DNA of 64,000 nt from CAVQND01 sp964653485 (GCA_964653485.1 CAZZFF010000017.1:1-64000), one strand, 5' to 3'; positions 1 through 8,524 are shown, counted from the stretch's first letter. The notes: generated from the letters alone by a model not told the origin. Made by a program: numbers and translations.

Positions 1-51
1 CTGATTCGACTCCGCCACGGTGTTTGAGCCGCGGAATTGTGCTCTTTGCGG

Positions 52-1560
52 TTAATCTCCCAGTTCCCGGACGGCCTGGGCCAGGGCGGCGACCATGCGG
101 CGGGCCTGCCCGGGGGTCGTGCAATAGGGGGGCATGAGCACGATGACGTTGCCGACAGGCCGGGTGAGGACGCCCCGTTTAGCCATGGCCTCGCAGACCC
201 GGATGCCTGCGCGTTGGCGCAGGTCAAAGGGCTGGCGCGTCCGCCAGTCCTTTACCAGCTCGATTCCCGCGACCAGGCCGGCCTGCCGGATGTCGCCGAC
301 GTGCGGGAGGTCCCAGAGCGCGGCGAGTTCCCGGCGAAGGGTCTGTTCGAGCTGGCCGCGCGCGCGAATGGACCGTTTCCCCTGGAGGAGTTTCAGGCTG
401 GCAAGGGCCGCCGCGGCCCCGAGTTGGTTGCCGGTGAAACTGTGGCCATGGAAGAACGTCTTGAATTCGTCGTACTCGCCGAGGAAGGCCTCGAAGACGG
501 CTTGCGTGGTAAGAGTGGCGGCCATCGGCAGGTACCCTCCGGTCAGCCCCTTGGCCAGGGCCAGAAAATCGGGTTGGACCCCTTCGTGATGGCAGGCGAA
601 CAGGGATGGCGGGGCGGCGGCAGCGGAGGCAGGCAGGGCGGGCAAGCCCGAGGGCAGCACAGGCGACCCCGTGCGCCCGAACCCGGTCATGACTTCGTCG
701 GCGATCAACAGTGCGCCGTGGCCCCGGGCTATTTCGGCCGCTTGACGCAGCCAGCCCGAGGGCTGCGGTATCATCCCGGCCGCTCCCTGCATCAACGGCT
801 CGAACACGAACGCGGCATAGGGATTGCCCTTCTTCCGCCGGACCTCGAATTTCTGGTGCAGCTTGTCGAGGCATTCCCAGCGGCACTTTCGATATTCGCG
901 CGCGTCGGCCCGCTCCGGCCGCGCGGCATTGAAGGGACATCGGTAACAATAGGGCGCCATGACCTTGTCGGTCTTGAACAGCAGCCCCGCATAGGCCTTG
1001 TGAAAGAGGTCGATATGTCCCAGCGCCACCGCGCCAACGCTGTCGCCATGATACGCGCCTGCGAGTGAGAGAAACTTGGGCTTTGCGCTCCGCCCGGTGC
1101 GGCGGGCGAACGCGTAAGCCAGCTTGAGGGCGACCTCGACCGCGGTCGAACCGTCGTCGGAGAGGAAGACCTTCCTCAGACCCGCATTCAAATGGCCGTC
1201 CGGGTGGCCGGGCGTCCTGCCCGGAGGCGGGCAGCATGGCCATTTCATAGGGACATTGGCTGCCTTCACCAGTTGTTCCGCCAAGAGGCTGGCGGGTTCG
1301 TTGGCCAGGCCGAGGGCCGAGCTGTGGGCAATCTTCCTCAACTGCCGGCGGATGGCGGCATTGAGGGCGGGATGGTTATGGCCATGGAGATTGGTCCAGA
1401 TGGAGGAGTTCGCGTCGAGGTACTTCCGGCCATAAGCATCGAACAGGACCGCGCCCGAGCCCTTCACAATCACAACCGGCTCCCGCCTCAGCCAATCCCG
1501 CATCTGGGTGAACGGGTGCCAGAGGTAAAGCTGATCGAGTCGGGCGAGGGGGTAAGGCAT
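52..1560 (-). CDS. bioA: Adenosylmethionine-8-amino-7-oxononanoate aminotransferase (BioA)
   Basis: PLP-dependent class III aminotransferase of biotin synthesis; converts 7-keto-8-aminopelargonate to 7,8-diaminopelargonate with SAM as amino donor. The N-terminus (LYLWHPFTQM) and the PLP-lysine motif LAKGLTGGYLP (K337) are diagnostic. I start at the ATG at 1558-1560, giving 502 residues; the reading frame continues upstream but only as a shadow of bioF. The family is usually about 430 residues. The excess lies mainly in two segments with no counterpart in my knowledge of the family, about residues 103-125 and 299-319, both Pro/Gly/Ala-rich. A Cys cluster (CYRCPF ... CRWEC) sits at 205-230. It follows bioF by 14 bp and is probably cotranscribed. 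Identity is very secure; whether the insertions are tolerated is inference. Confidence 0.95.
   Translation of the reverse strand: MPYPLARLDQLYLWHPFTQMRDWLRREPVVIVKGSGAVLFDAYGRKYLDANSSIWTNLHGHNHPALNAAIRRQLRKIAHSSALGLANEPASLLAEQLVKAANVPMKWPCCPPPGRTPGHPDGHLNAGLRKVFLSDDGSTAVEVALKLAYAFARRTGRSAKPKFLSLAGAYHGDSVGAVALGHIDLFHKAYAGLLFKTDKVMAPYCYRCPFNAARPERADAREYRKCRWECLDKLHQKFEVRRKKGNPYAAFVFEPLMQGAAGMIPQPSGWLRQAAEIARGHGALLIADEVMTGFGRTGSPVLPSGLPALPASAAAAPPSLFACHHEGVQPDFLALAKGLTGGYLPMAATLTTQAVFEAFLGEYDEFKTFFHGHSFTGNQLGAAAALASLKLLQGKRSIRARGQLEQTLRRELAALWDLPHVGDIRQAGLVAGIELVKDWRTRQPFDLRQRAGIRVCEAMAKRGVLTRPVGNVIVLMPPYCTTPGQARRMVAALAQAVRELGD
1190..1245. repeat. Palindromic mini-element embedded in bioA
   Basis: The DNA encoding the first extra segment of BioA is bounded by 8-bp inverted repeats (AAATGGCC at 1190-1197, GGCCATTT at 1238-1245) and contains a second internal hairpin (CCGGGC/GCCCGG around 1209-1224). 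The open reading frame passes through it unbroken. It looks like a short palindromic element inserted in frame, but this is inference from symmetry and from the missing family counterpart. Confidence 0.45.
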
Positions 1561-1574
1561 GGAAGCAAGACGCC

Positions 1575-2873
1575 TCAGAAGCGCAGGCCTCGGAGGGCGG
1601 CCAGGAGTTGCTCGATGTCGGCGTGGGTATGGGCGGCGGTGAGCGTCAGGCGCAGGCGTGCCTGGCCTCGGGCGACGGTGGGGTAACGGATGGCCGGGAT
1701 GAAGATTCCTTGATCGCGGAGGGCGGCGGAGGCCTGCACGGCGCGCTCCTCCTGGCCGATCATCAGCGGGATGATGGCGCACGGGGGGGATGAGGGGCAG
1801 GGCCAGCGGTTCTGGCCGGCGAGGAAGGCGCGGACCTCGGAGACACGCTGCCAGAGGAGGTCCCGGCGCTTGCGGCCGGCGCCGGACCTGACGAAACGGA
1901 CGCCCGCGGTGGCTGCGGCTACGGCGGCGGGCACCGGGGCCGTCGAGAAGATGAAGGACCGGGCGCGGTTGACCAGGTACTCGATCAGAGTCTTCGAGCC
2001 GCAGATATAGCCGCCCGATGCGCCCAGGGCCTTGCCCAGGGTGCCCATCTGAATCTCGATCCGATCGCCGACGCCGAGTTCCTCCGCCAGTCCGCGTCCG
2101 TTGGGGCCGTAGAGGCCGGTGGCGTGGGCCTCGTCGACCATCAGCCACGCCCCGTATTTCTCCTTGAGCGCCACCAGTTGGCGCAAGGGCGCCTGGTCGC
2201 CATCCATCGAAAAGATGCTCTCCGTCACAATCAGCACAACTCCGTCCCCTGGAGGCGGCTGCGCGCCGTCGACTCCCAACCCCGCTTCCTTCCTCTCCGG
2301 TTCTTCGCCTGCCCCCTCCGCTCTTCGGGCTTCGGATTTCGGGTTTCGGATTTCGGTCTCCGGCCACCTGGCCTCCGCCCACTGGAGAATCCTCTCGAGG
2401 CCGCCCACATCGTTATGGTCGAAGACGCGGAGTTTCGCCCCGGAGAGACGCGCGGCATCGACGATGCAGGCATGGACGAGCTTATCCAGGACCACAATGT
2501 CGCCTTTCCCCGCAAGCGCGCATATAGCGCCCAAGGCGGCGGCATAACCGGTGGAGAAGCTGAGCGCGGCCTCGGCGCCTTTGAAAGCCGCCAGCGCCTC
2601 CTCCAATTGGTGATGAGGCGCCAGAGAACCGCAGATGAGCCTCGAAGCGCCCGAGCCCGCCCCGTATTGGGCGAGGGCCCGGCGGGCGGCGGCCTTAAGG
2701 GCCGGCGCGGCGGCAAGGCCCAAATAGTCGTTGGAAGAGAAATTGAGCAATGTCCCGCCGCCAAATCCGATATGCGGGCCTTGCGGGGAATCGATGCGGC
2801 GCAATTCGCGGCGCAGTCCCTGGTCCCGCAGTCGAGCCAGGCGCCGGGCCAACTCTTCGTCAAAGGCAGGCAT
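1575..2873 (-). CDS. bioF: 8-amino-7-oxononanoate synthase (BioF)
   Basis: PLP-dependent alpha-oxoamine synthase that condenses pimeloyl-ACP/CoA with alanine in biotin synthesis. Family motifs are clear: SSNDYLGL (47-54), the VDEAHATGLYG block, and the PLP lysine in GTLGKALGASGGY (K282 counted from a GTG three bases upstream). I choose the ATG at 2871-2873; a GTG codon directly precedes it. At 432 residues it is about 45 longer than usual. A charged segment at about residues 172-210 interrupts the region just before VVLIVTESIFSMDGD, and its DNA carries tandem TTCGGAT-type heptamers. It overlaps the amidohydrolase stop by 14 bp and lies 14 bp before bioA, so translational coupling is likely. 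Confidence 0.95.
   Translation of the reverse strand: MPAFDEELARRLARLRDQGLRRELRRIDSPQGPHIGFGGGTLLNFSSNDYLGLAAAPALKAAARRALAQYGAGSGASRLICGSLAPHHQLEEALAAFKGAEAALSFSTGYAAALGAICALAGKGDIVVLDKLVHACIVDAARLSGAKLRVFDHNDVGGLERILQWAEARWPETEIRNPKSEARRAEGAGEEPERKEAGLGVDGAQPPPGDGVVLIVTESIFSMDGDQAPLRQLVALKEKYGAWLMVDEAHATGLYGPNGRGLAEELGVGDRIEIQMGTLGKALGASGGYICGSKTLIEYLVNRARSFIFSTAPVPAAVAAATAGVRFVRSGAGRKRRDLLWQRVSEVRAFLAGQNRWPCPSSPPCAIIPLMIGQEERAVQASAALRDQGIFIPAIRYPTVARGQARLRLTLTAAHTHADIEQLLAALRGLRF
2324..2358. repeat. Five tandem TTCGGxx heptamers inside bioF
   Basis: Five consecutive 7-bp units (TTCGGGC, TTCGGAT, TTCGGGT, TTCGGAT, TTCGGTC) lie within the part of bioF that encodes the extra segment, read on the opposite strand as Pro-Lys-Ser/Arg-Asn-rich peptide. 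Such heptamers would normally be expected between genes; here the frame stays open. Confidence 0.8.
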
Positions 2874-4125
2874 CACGGCTTTCCCGGAGTTGTTCCGGCT
2901 GGATGGCCCACTGGCCGCCGATCATGCTCGCAGCCACCGGGCCGCGATGTTCGAGGACGGCCTCATAGACACGAGCTAATTTGCCGGAAAACGGCAGGGC
3001 GATGAGGTCGGCGAGGGCCTGGCGGGAAATCTCCCCGACCCGCCCTTCCAGGCCCAGGGCAAGGGCGCCGTTGAGGGTTGCCATCCGCAGAATCTCAAGG
3101 GGCCGGGGCGCGTCCTTCTCGGCCAACGCCCGCATCTCCTCGAACATATCCAACTCGACCGTCTGGCGCGGCTTCTTGCAGACGCTGGCAAGGCTGTCGG
3201 TGCCGAGACAAATATTGACCCGGGCCCGGCGCAAGGCCCGAAGCGGAAAGGGCTTGTGGCGAAAATAGAAATGGCTGCGCGGACAATGGGCCACACTAAC
3301 CCGGGCTCGCCCCAGCAGCCCGGCGTCCCCGGGCCCGAGGTAGTTGGCGTGGACGGCCAGGAGGTTGGGGCTGAGCATCCCGCACCGTTGCAGGTGCTCG
3401 ACAGGGGAGCCGTGGCCGCAATCCGACATGTCGCGCGCGCTGCGGCAGAGCCAGTCAAACATCTCGCCTCGGCCCCGGGTAAACATCTCGAACTCCGGCT
3501 CGGACTCCGCCACATGGATGGCGACGCGGCACCGGCGGCGGCGGGCGGCGGCGGCGCTCAGGCGCAGCAGGCTGGGCAGGGTGGTATAGGGAGCGTGCGG
3601 CGAAAGACCGGGGCGCCAGCTTCCTTCCTTCAATGACGCAATCCGGGCCATGGTTTCCCGGAGAATGGCGGGGACAGGCCGGCGGCCGATGCCGATCATT
3701 TCCAGAAACGAGAGCACGCGCAGGGGCGTGGTTTGCCAGAGCGCCGGGAGGAGATCGGGAACCGCTTCGATGTCGCCCACCGTGGTGGTCCCGGTCCGAA
3801 CGAGCATCCGGGCGCCGTGGCGCCAGGATTCGCTGTAGTCAGTTGTGGTCCACCCCGCCTTGGTGGCATTCATCAGCTTGAGCCAATCGGTGAACACCCT
3901 GGGCGGCAGAAAAAGACCCGCCATGTCCGTGTAATCGAGGTGGCAGTGGGCATTGACCAGGCCCGGCAACAGTGCCGTTTCGCCCAGGTCAATGACAGAG
4001 TGCTCGAGGCTGGACAAGTCGCGCCAGCGTCCAACGGCGGCGATGCGATTGCGTCGGACGAGGACCGCCCCGTCCGCGATAGGCGCCTGGCGCAAAGGCA
4101 GGACAACGCGGGCGCGGAGGATCAC
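2860..4125 (-). CDS. Amidohydrolase-superfamily deaminase (TrzN/SAH-deaminase-like)
   Basis: Metal-dependent amidohydrolase of 421 residues, the usual length for the SAH/MTA deaminase, chlorohydrolase and aminofutalosine deaminase group. Visible ligand motifs are HCHLD (H60, H62), the HVAES histidine block, HANYLGPGD, and GTDSLAS (metal-binding Asp). The start is GTG at 4123-4125, overlapping the stop of hpf as GTGA, which favours translational coupling; its own stop overlaps bioF. The operon position does not fix the substrate: a cyclic purine or a futalosine-pathway compound are both plausible. A link to biotin synthesis would be unexpected and may reflect only shared transcription. Confidence 0.85.
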   Translation of the reverse strand: MILRARVVLPLRQAPIADGAVLVRRNRIAAVGRWRDLSSLEHSVIDLGETALLPGLVNAHCHLDYTDMAGLFLPPRVFTDWLKLMNATKAGWTTTDYSESWRHGARMLVRTGTTTVGDIEAVPDLLPALWQTTPLRVLSFLEMIGIGRRPVPAILRETMARIASLKEGSWRPGLSPHAPYTTLPSLLRLSAAAARRRRCRVAIHVAESEPEFEMFTRGRGEMFDWLCRSARDMSDCGHGSPVEHLQRCGMLSPNLLAVHANYLGPGDAGLLGRARVSVAHCPRSHFYFRHKPFPLRALRRARVNICLGTDSLASVCKKPRQTVELDMFEEMRALAEKDAPRPLEILRMATLNGALALGLEGRVGEISRQALADLIALPFSGKLARVYEAVLEHRGPVAASMIGGQWAIQPEQLRESRDACL

Positions 4126-4475
4126 GCTTCCTTTTCCTGGCGGCTCAGTTTGCCGCGGGCGGCGGTTTTGCGTTTCCGGGCTTTGTACCGGCTGTGCCGC
4201 TGGCGGATTTGCTGCTCGATCTTCTTGGCGACCAGGTCAATCGCCGCATAAAGATCGTTTTCGACATCCTCGGCGAACAGGTCCGGTCCCGGCAGGCAGA
4301 ACCGGATCGAGCACGAGAACTGGCGCTCCGGGGCTTTTGCCGAGTCATGTTCCAGCGTGACTCGAATGCTCGTGGCACGCTCCTGGAGGTGTTCGAGCTT
4401 TGTTATCCGGCTGATGATGTGATCTTCGATGGCCTTGGTTAGGGTCAAGTTATGGGTCGAAAGGATCATGTTCAT
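4122..4475 (-). CDS. hpf: Ribosome hibernation-promoting factor / RaiA family protein
   Basis: Short HPF/YfiA-type protein of 117 residues. It has the beta-alpha-beta-beta-beta-alpha pattern beginning ILSTHNLTLTKAIEDHI, the conserved DLFAEDVENDLYAAID segment, and a C-terminal basic tail (YKARKRK). It should bind the 30S decoding region and silence ribosomes in starvation. Alternative starts exist (TTG 4481, ATG 4475, ATG 4469); I use ATG 4475. It is the first gene of the minus-strand run to bioA and is divergent from parA. A second HPF-like gene lies at 35770. Confidence 0.88.
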   Translation of the reverse strand: MNMILSTHNLTLTKAIEDHIISRITKLEHLQERATSIRVTLEHDSAKAPERQFSCSIRFCLPGPDLFAEDVENDLYAAIDLVAKKIEQQIRQRHSRYKARKRKTAARGKLSRQEKEA

Positions 4476-4555
4476 GCCCAATGATGCTGCCGGAGAGGAG
4501 CGAAATCCAGTCGGAAAACTTGAATTTGAAGCCGGGCTTTATTACATCTGGCACA

Positions 4556-5335
4556 GTGTCTGCCAAAATCATCGCGGTTGCCAACCAAAAAGGCGGAGTC
4601 GGCAAGACGACGACCGCCGTGAACCTCGCGGCCTGCATTGCCGCCCTTGGCCGGCGGGTGCTCCTGTTCGACCTTGACCCCCAGGCCAACGCCACCAGCG
4701 GCCTGGGTCTGGAGAAAACCCAGGGCGCCAGCGCCTACCGGGTGCTGCTGGGCGAAGGCTCTCTCCTGGACAAAGTGCGCCCCACCGCCTTCGAGCGGCT
4801 TGACGTCATCCCAAGTGAAGTGGACCTCTGCGGCGTCGACATCGAGTTGGCCCGCGCGGAGAACCATCTCCACCAGGTGGCCCGCTCATTGCGGCCTGTC
4901 ATCGAGGCCCAGAAATTCGATGTGCTCTTCATCGATTGCCCCCCATCCCTCGGCATCTTGACCCTGAACGCCTTTGTGGCGGCCGACAGCGTGCTGGTGC
5001 CCCTCCAGTGCGAGTACTACGCTCTGGAAGGCATTTCCATGCTCAACCGCATCATGGCCCAGTTGCACGACAACCAACTCAACCCCAAGCTCGAACTCCT
5101 GGGGGTGGTAATGACTATGTTCGACGGACGGACGCGGCTCTCCCAGCAGGTCGTCGGAGAGGTCCGCCAGCATTTTGGCGAAAAGGTGTTCGAGACCCTC
5201 ATTCCGAGGGCAACGCGCCTGGCCGAGGCCCCCAGTTTCGGCAAACCCATCATTCACTACGACAAGTATAACGCCGGCGCCGCCGCCTACGAACTCCTTG
5301 CCCAGGAGGTGCTGGGCAGGTTGCATTTGGAGTAG
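4556..5335 (+). CDS. parA: ParA/Soj-type chromosome-partitioning ATPase
   Basis: Deviant Walker ATPase. The N-terminus reads IIAVANQKGGVGKTTTAVNL with the signature lysines, followed by LLFDLDPQANATSGLG and FIDCPPSLGILTLNAF (Walker B). These match Soj/ParA of chromosome segregation. The frame is open from an ATG at 4481, but the first 25 codons would overlap the divergent hpf start and do not look like family sequence, so I prefer GTG 4556 (259 residues). No parB is adjacent. The stop codon abuts the convergent reductase gene with no bases between them. Confidence 0.9.
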   Translation: MSAKIIAVANQKGGVGKTTTAVNLAACIAALGRRVLLFDLDPQANATSGLGLEKTQGASAYRVLLGEGSLLDKVRPTAFERLDVIPSEVDLCGVDIELARAENHLHQVARSLRPVIEAQKFDVLFIDCPPSLGILTLNAFVAADSVLVPLQCEYYALEGISMLNRIMAQLHDNQLNPKLELLGVVMTMFDGRTRLSQQVVGEVRQHFGEKVFETLIPRATRLAEAPSFGKPIIHYDKYNAGAAAYELLAQEVLGRLHLE

Positions 5336-6535
5336 TCAATACACATCTCTCAAGTATCGGCGCTCCGTCTTCATCAGAGTGACATTCACGTATTCCGCGG
5401 CGGCCGCGGGAGAAAGGCCGCCTTGTTCCCGGGCGATTTGGATGAGCGTTTGGTGTACATCCTTCGCCATGTGCTTGGCGTCGCCGCACACGTAAAAATA
5501 GGCGCCGTTTTGCAGCCAGGCCCAGAGTTCGCGGGCCTGTTCGAGCATGCGATGCTGGACGTAAAGCTTGGAGGGTTGGTCGCGGGAGAAGGCCAGGTCC
5601 AGCCGGTGAAGGCTGCCTTGGTGGTGCCAGGCCAGGAATTCATCCCGGTAGAGGAAATCGGTGGCCCGATGCTGTTCCCCAAAGAAGAGCCAGTTCCTGC
5701 CCGTGGCGCCTTGGGCGATGCGGTGTTCGAGAAAGGCCCGAAACGGGGCGATGCCTGCGCCCGGACCACACAAGATGATGTCCGTCGCCCCGTCTTTGGG
5801 CAGGCGAAACGTACGGGAGGCCTGGACATAGACCGGTATAGTCCTCGCATAGAGGCCCGCGTGGTCCGCCAGAAACCCCGAAGCCAGGCCCTTCTTGGCC
5901 CGGCCGTGGGTGTCATAACGCACCACCGCAACGCACAGATGCACTTCTCCGGGGTGGGCCTCGGGTGAAGACGCGATCGAGTACAGCCGCGGCGCCACAG
6001 GGGTAAGCTGGCCCACAAATGCCGCGGGCGACTCGAACCTCACGTCGCTGAACTCTCTCAGGATGTCCACGTAATCGCGCGTATCGATGTATTCGGAGAG
6101 CGATTCGCCGTTCCCCACGATTTCCATCAGGCGCTTGCGCTGCTCCCCTTGGGGGATGCGCTCGGCCAGCCCGTTCATCACCTTCCGGTTCGCCCGATTG
6201 AGGACGTAATCCGCCAACAGCGCCTCTCGCAGCGGGGTCGGGCGGCCCTTGGGATCACACACCGGGAACTCCGGATCGAACCCCAGCAAGGTGATGACCT
6301 CTTCAACCAGGGCCGGAGAGTTGCTCCCGAAGGTCCCCAGCGAATCGCCGGGGGCGTAGGTCAGCCCGCTCCCCTCGAGGCTCAACACAAAATGCCGCGT
6401 ATCCTTGAGCGAGCCGGCGCCGGTCAAACGCTCGTGCCGGATCAACTGGGCGATATACGGGTTGGTCCGCGACCACGGGCCTGTGGCCGGCGGCGCAGAG
6501 TCCAAGACTGAATCAGACATGGCTTGCATTGTCAT
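5336..6535 (-). CDS. CysJ-like FAD/NADPH reductase lacking the flavodoxin domain
   Basis: Diflavin-reductase C-terminal half. FAD-binding motif RLYSIASS and the connecting domain precede NADPH motifs CGPGAGIAPFRAFLEHR and YVCGDAKHMAKDVHQTL, and the protein ends in the aromatic residue typical of the family (LRDVY). At about 399 residues it has no N-terminal FMN domain, so it resembles the stand-alone sulfite reductase subunit alpha annotated in Verrucomicrobia and Planctomycetes. It would pass electrons from NADPH to a separate flavodoxin, ferredoxin or sulfite reductase. ATG candidates are at 6535 and 6520. No cysI or cysH lies nearby, so the partner is unknown. Confidence 0.85.
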   Translation of the reverse strand: MTMQAMSDSVLDSAPPATGPWSRTNPYIAQLIRHERLTGAGSLKDTRHFVLSLEGSGLTYAPGDSLGTFGSNSPALVEEVITLLGFDPEFPVCDPKGRPTPLREALLADYVLNRANRKVMNGLAERIPQGEQRKRLMEIVGNGESLSEYIDTRDYVDILREFSDVRFESPAAFVGQLTPVAPRLYSIASSPEAHPGEVHLCVAVVRYDTHGRAKKGLASGFLADHAGLYARTIPVYVQASRTFRLPKDGATDIILCGPGAGIAPFRAFLEHRIAQGATGRNWLFFGEQHRATDFLYRDEFLAWHHQGSLHRLDLAFSRDQPSKLYVQHRMLEQARELWAWLQNGAYFYVCGDAKHMAKDVHQTLIQIAREQGGLSPAAAAEYVNVTLMKTERRYLRDVY

Positions 6536-6675
6536 GAGTCTAACTATTCGCTCGCAACCCGCCAAAAATCAAATCGGTCTGCTCCTTTGTGCCGCAGTTC
6601 CGAACGACACCCTGGCTTCATAATTCATAATTCGCGCCGCTTGCGCCGCCCGTCCGTCTGGGCTAAGGATTGCGG

Positions 6676-7539
6676 GTGAGTCGTGAGGACTTTGCGGATG
6701 CCGCCCTGGTCTTGCTGGGGCATGGGACGACGCTGAACGCGAGGTCGGAGGCCCCTGTGTTCCAGCATGCCGCCGAACTGCGGCAGAGGGGCTGTTTTGC
6801 CGAGGTGCGCGAGGCCTTTTGGAAGCAGGAACCTCGCCTGGCCGAGGTCGTGTCCTCCCTGGGGGAGGCGCGCGTCTTCATCGCGCCGCTGTTCATCAGC
6901 GAGGGCTATTTTTGCGAGCGGCTGATTCCACAGGCCTTGGGTTTTCGCGGCTCAGACGGGGAGGGCTTTTGCCGCGTGCGCCGGCAGAGAGGGCAGACGT
7001 TCTTCTACTGCAAGCCGGTGGGCACGCACGAGAGCATGACCGGTGTGCTGCTGGCCCGGGCCCGCGAGGTCCTGGCACGATTTCCGTCGGCCCCGGGACC
7101 CGCCTTGGAAGAGACGACCCTGTTTGTCGCCGGTCACGGGACTCTCCGGGACCCCAATTCGAGGCGGGCCGTCGAACGGCAGGCACACTTGATTCGGGCC
7201 ATGGACCTTTATGCGGACGTGCGGGGGGTGTTCCTCGAGGAGGAACCGCGGATTCGCGGCTGCTGGGCGTTGGCGGCGACGAGGCGCCTGATTGTGGTCC
7301 CGTTTTTCATCAGCGATGGCCTGCACGTCCAGGAAGACATCCCCGTGCTTCTGGGCGAGGCCGAGGATGCCGTCCAGCGACGGCTGGGGCAAGGCCGGCC
7401 AGCCTGGCACAATCCCACGGAACGAGACGGCAAATTAGTCTGGCTTTCCCCCAGCATCGGCACGGAACCAAGCCTGGCCGGGGTGGTCCTGGAGCGTGTG
7501 AGAGAAGCGGCGAGCTGGGCGGACAAGCCTGGGATTTAG
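6676..7539 (+). CDS. CbiX-like sirohydrochlorin chelatase, two-domain
   Basis: Two tandem CbiX/SirB domains. The first begins LVLLGHGT and contains PLFISEGYF; the second begins LFVAGHGT and contains VPFFISDGLHVQEDIP. The paired histidines are expected to hold the metal and substrate for inserting cobalt or iron into sirohydrochlorin. The total of 287 residues matches long internally duplicated forms. I choose GTG 6676, seven bases after AAGG; a TTG at 6670 is too close to that site. It is convergent with the DUF4159 gene. Proximity to a CysJ-like reductase fits siroheme and sulfite reduction, but that link is inference. Confidence 0.82.
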   Translation: MSREDFADAALVLLGHGTTLNARSEAPVFQHAAELRQRGCFAEVREAFWKQEPRLAEVVSSLGEARVFIAPLFISEGYFCERLIPQALGFRGSDGEGFCRVRRQRGQTFFYCKPVGTHESMTGVLLARAREVLARFPSAPGPALEETTLFVAGHGTLRDPNSRRAVERQAHLIRAMDLYADVRGVFLEEEPRIRGCWALAATRRLIVVPFFISDGLHVQEDIPVLLGEAEDAVQRRLGQGRPAWHNPTERDGKLVWLSPSIGTEPSLAGVVLERVREAASWADKPGI

Positions 7540-7591
7540 CCCCGGTGCTTTACACCAACGTCCATGACGCCGGCGTATGAAGCATCCACGT

Positions 7592-8524
7592 TCAGTGCGT
7601 CATGAGATAGAAAATGGCGTTGACAGCGAGGGGATAGGCGCGGTTTTCCGAGAATTGGTGGAAATAGACCTCGTCTTCGCCCTCGCGTTCCCAACCGTCC
7701 CCGGTGTCGGAGTTGTGGAGCGCCAGGACCATGATGCGCTGCTTATCGTCGAGCCAGGCGCGGACGTGCATCTCGCGGGAGCCTTGGCCGCGAAACGCGG
7801 AGGGAAGGGACTGCGGGTCGGCCGGGTCGTAGTGGCGGCGCCAGAGTTGAAGCGTGGGCACCTGCAAGCGGCTCATCGGCCCGTGCAAATCGAACACGCA
7901 GTGAAACAAAGGATGTTCCATCGACATCTCCGTCCAGGCCCGGCCGGGCAGCAGGCGTTTCATTTGCCGCTCGAAATAGTCCCAGCTCCGGTCGCCCCAA
8001 AAATCATCCACCAGGAGCGCGCCGCCGTTGAGCAGGTACTTTCGCAAGGCGTTGGCCTCGGTGTCGCGCAGTTCCATCCGCTCGGGATGGGACATGAAAA
8101 TGAACGGATAATCAGCCAGCGAAGGGTCGGTCAGCTTCAAGACGCGGCAATCCGGGTCGGTCTTTATGGAAGTCAGGGATTGCAGGCGGGCGGAGAGATT
8201 GAGGTCGGCGTCCGGGTAGTCGTTGATCCAGCCCAGCCAGCTTGGACCGCCCGGGGCGGACTTGAAAATAACGCGTGTGAAGGTGAACACGTCCTTCTCG
8301 AAGCCGGGCGTGTTGGTCCAGGGCGGAAGATCAACGCTGTGGGGCGCCGTCTCGCGCGCGGTGCGGACGGTGTCTTCGTTGACCCAGTCGCCCCCCTCGG
8401 TCTGGACCATCGGCCCGGTGTTCTCGGCCCAACGGCCGCGACCGAACTCGAATTGCGCCGCGCACAGGCCCGCGAGAAACGTCGCGGCCAAGGCCAAAGG
8501 AACTATGCTTCGCGCTGCCTGCAT
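7592..8524 (-). CDS. Secreted DUF4159 domain protein
   Basis: A 310-residue protein with a Sec signal peptide (residues 1-24, ending LCAAQ). The body matches DUF4159, a family with a GATase-like fold found in Verrucomicrobia and Planctomycetes: NGGALLVDDFWGDRSW and MEHPLFHCVFDL are characteristic. Family function is unknown; members often sit beside MoxR/VWA or secreted-protein loci. The ATG at 8522-8524 is chosen because the signal peptide starts there. The frame stays open far upstream across the neighbouring gene, but that extension is only antisense shadow. Divergent from the 8684 gene, sharing a promoter region of about 160 bp. Confidence 0.85.
   Translation of the reverse strand: MQAARSIVPLALAATFLAGLCAAQFEFGRGRWAENTGPMVQTEGGDWVNEDTVRTARETAPHSVDLPPWTNTPGFEKDVFTFTRVIFKSAPGGPSWLGWINDYPDADLNLSARLQSLTSIKTDPDCRVLKLTDPSLADYPFIFMSHPERMELRDTEANALRKYLLNGGALLVDDFWGDRSWDYFERQMKRLLPGRAWTEMSMEHPLFHCVFDLHGPMSRLQVPTLQLWRRHYDPADPQSLPSAFRGQGSREMHVRAWLDDKQRIMVLALHNSDTGDGWEREGEDEVYFHQFSENRAYPLAVNAIFYLMTH

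Noticed and set aside
1..51. Possible gene downstream of bioA
   Set aside because: Only 51 bases are visible; no feature can be supported.
1561..2382. Upstream extension of the bioA frame (776-residue ORF)
   Set aside because: It runs antisense-frame through bioF and has no family similarity; BioA proper starts at 1558-1560.
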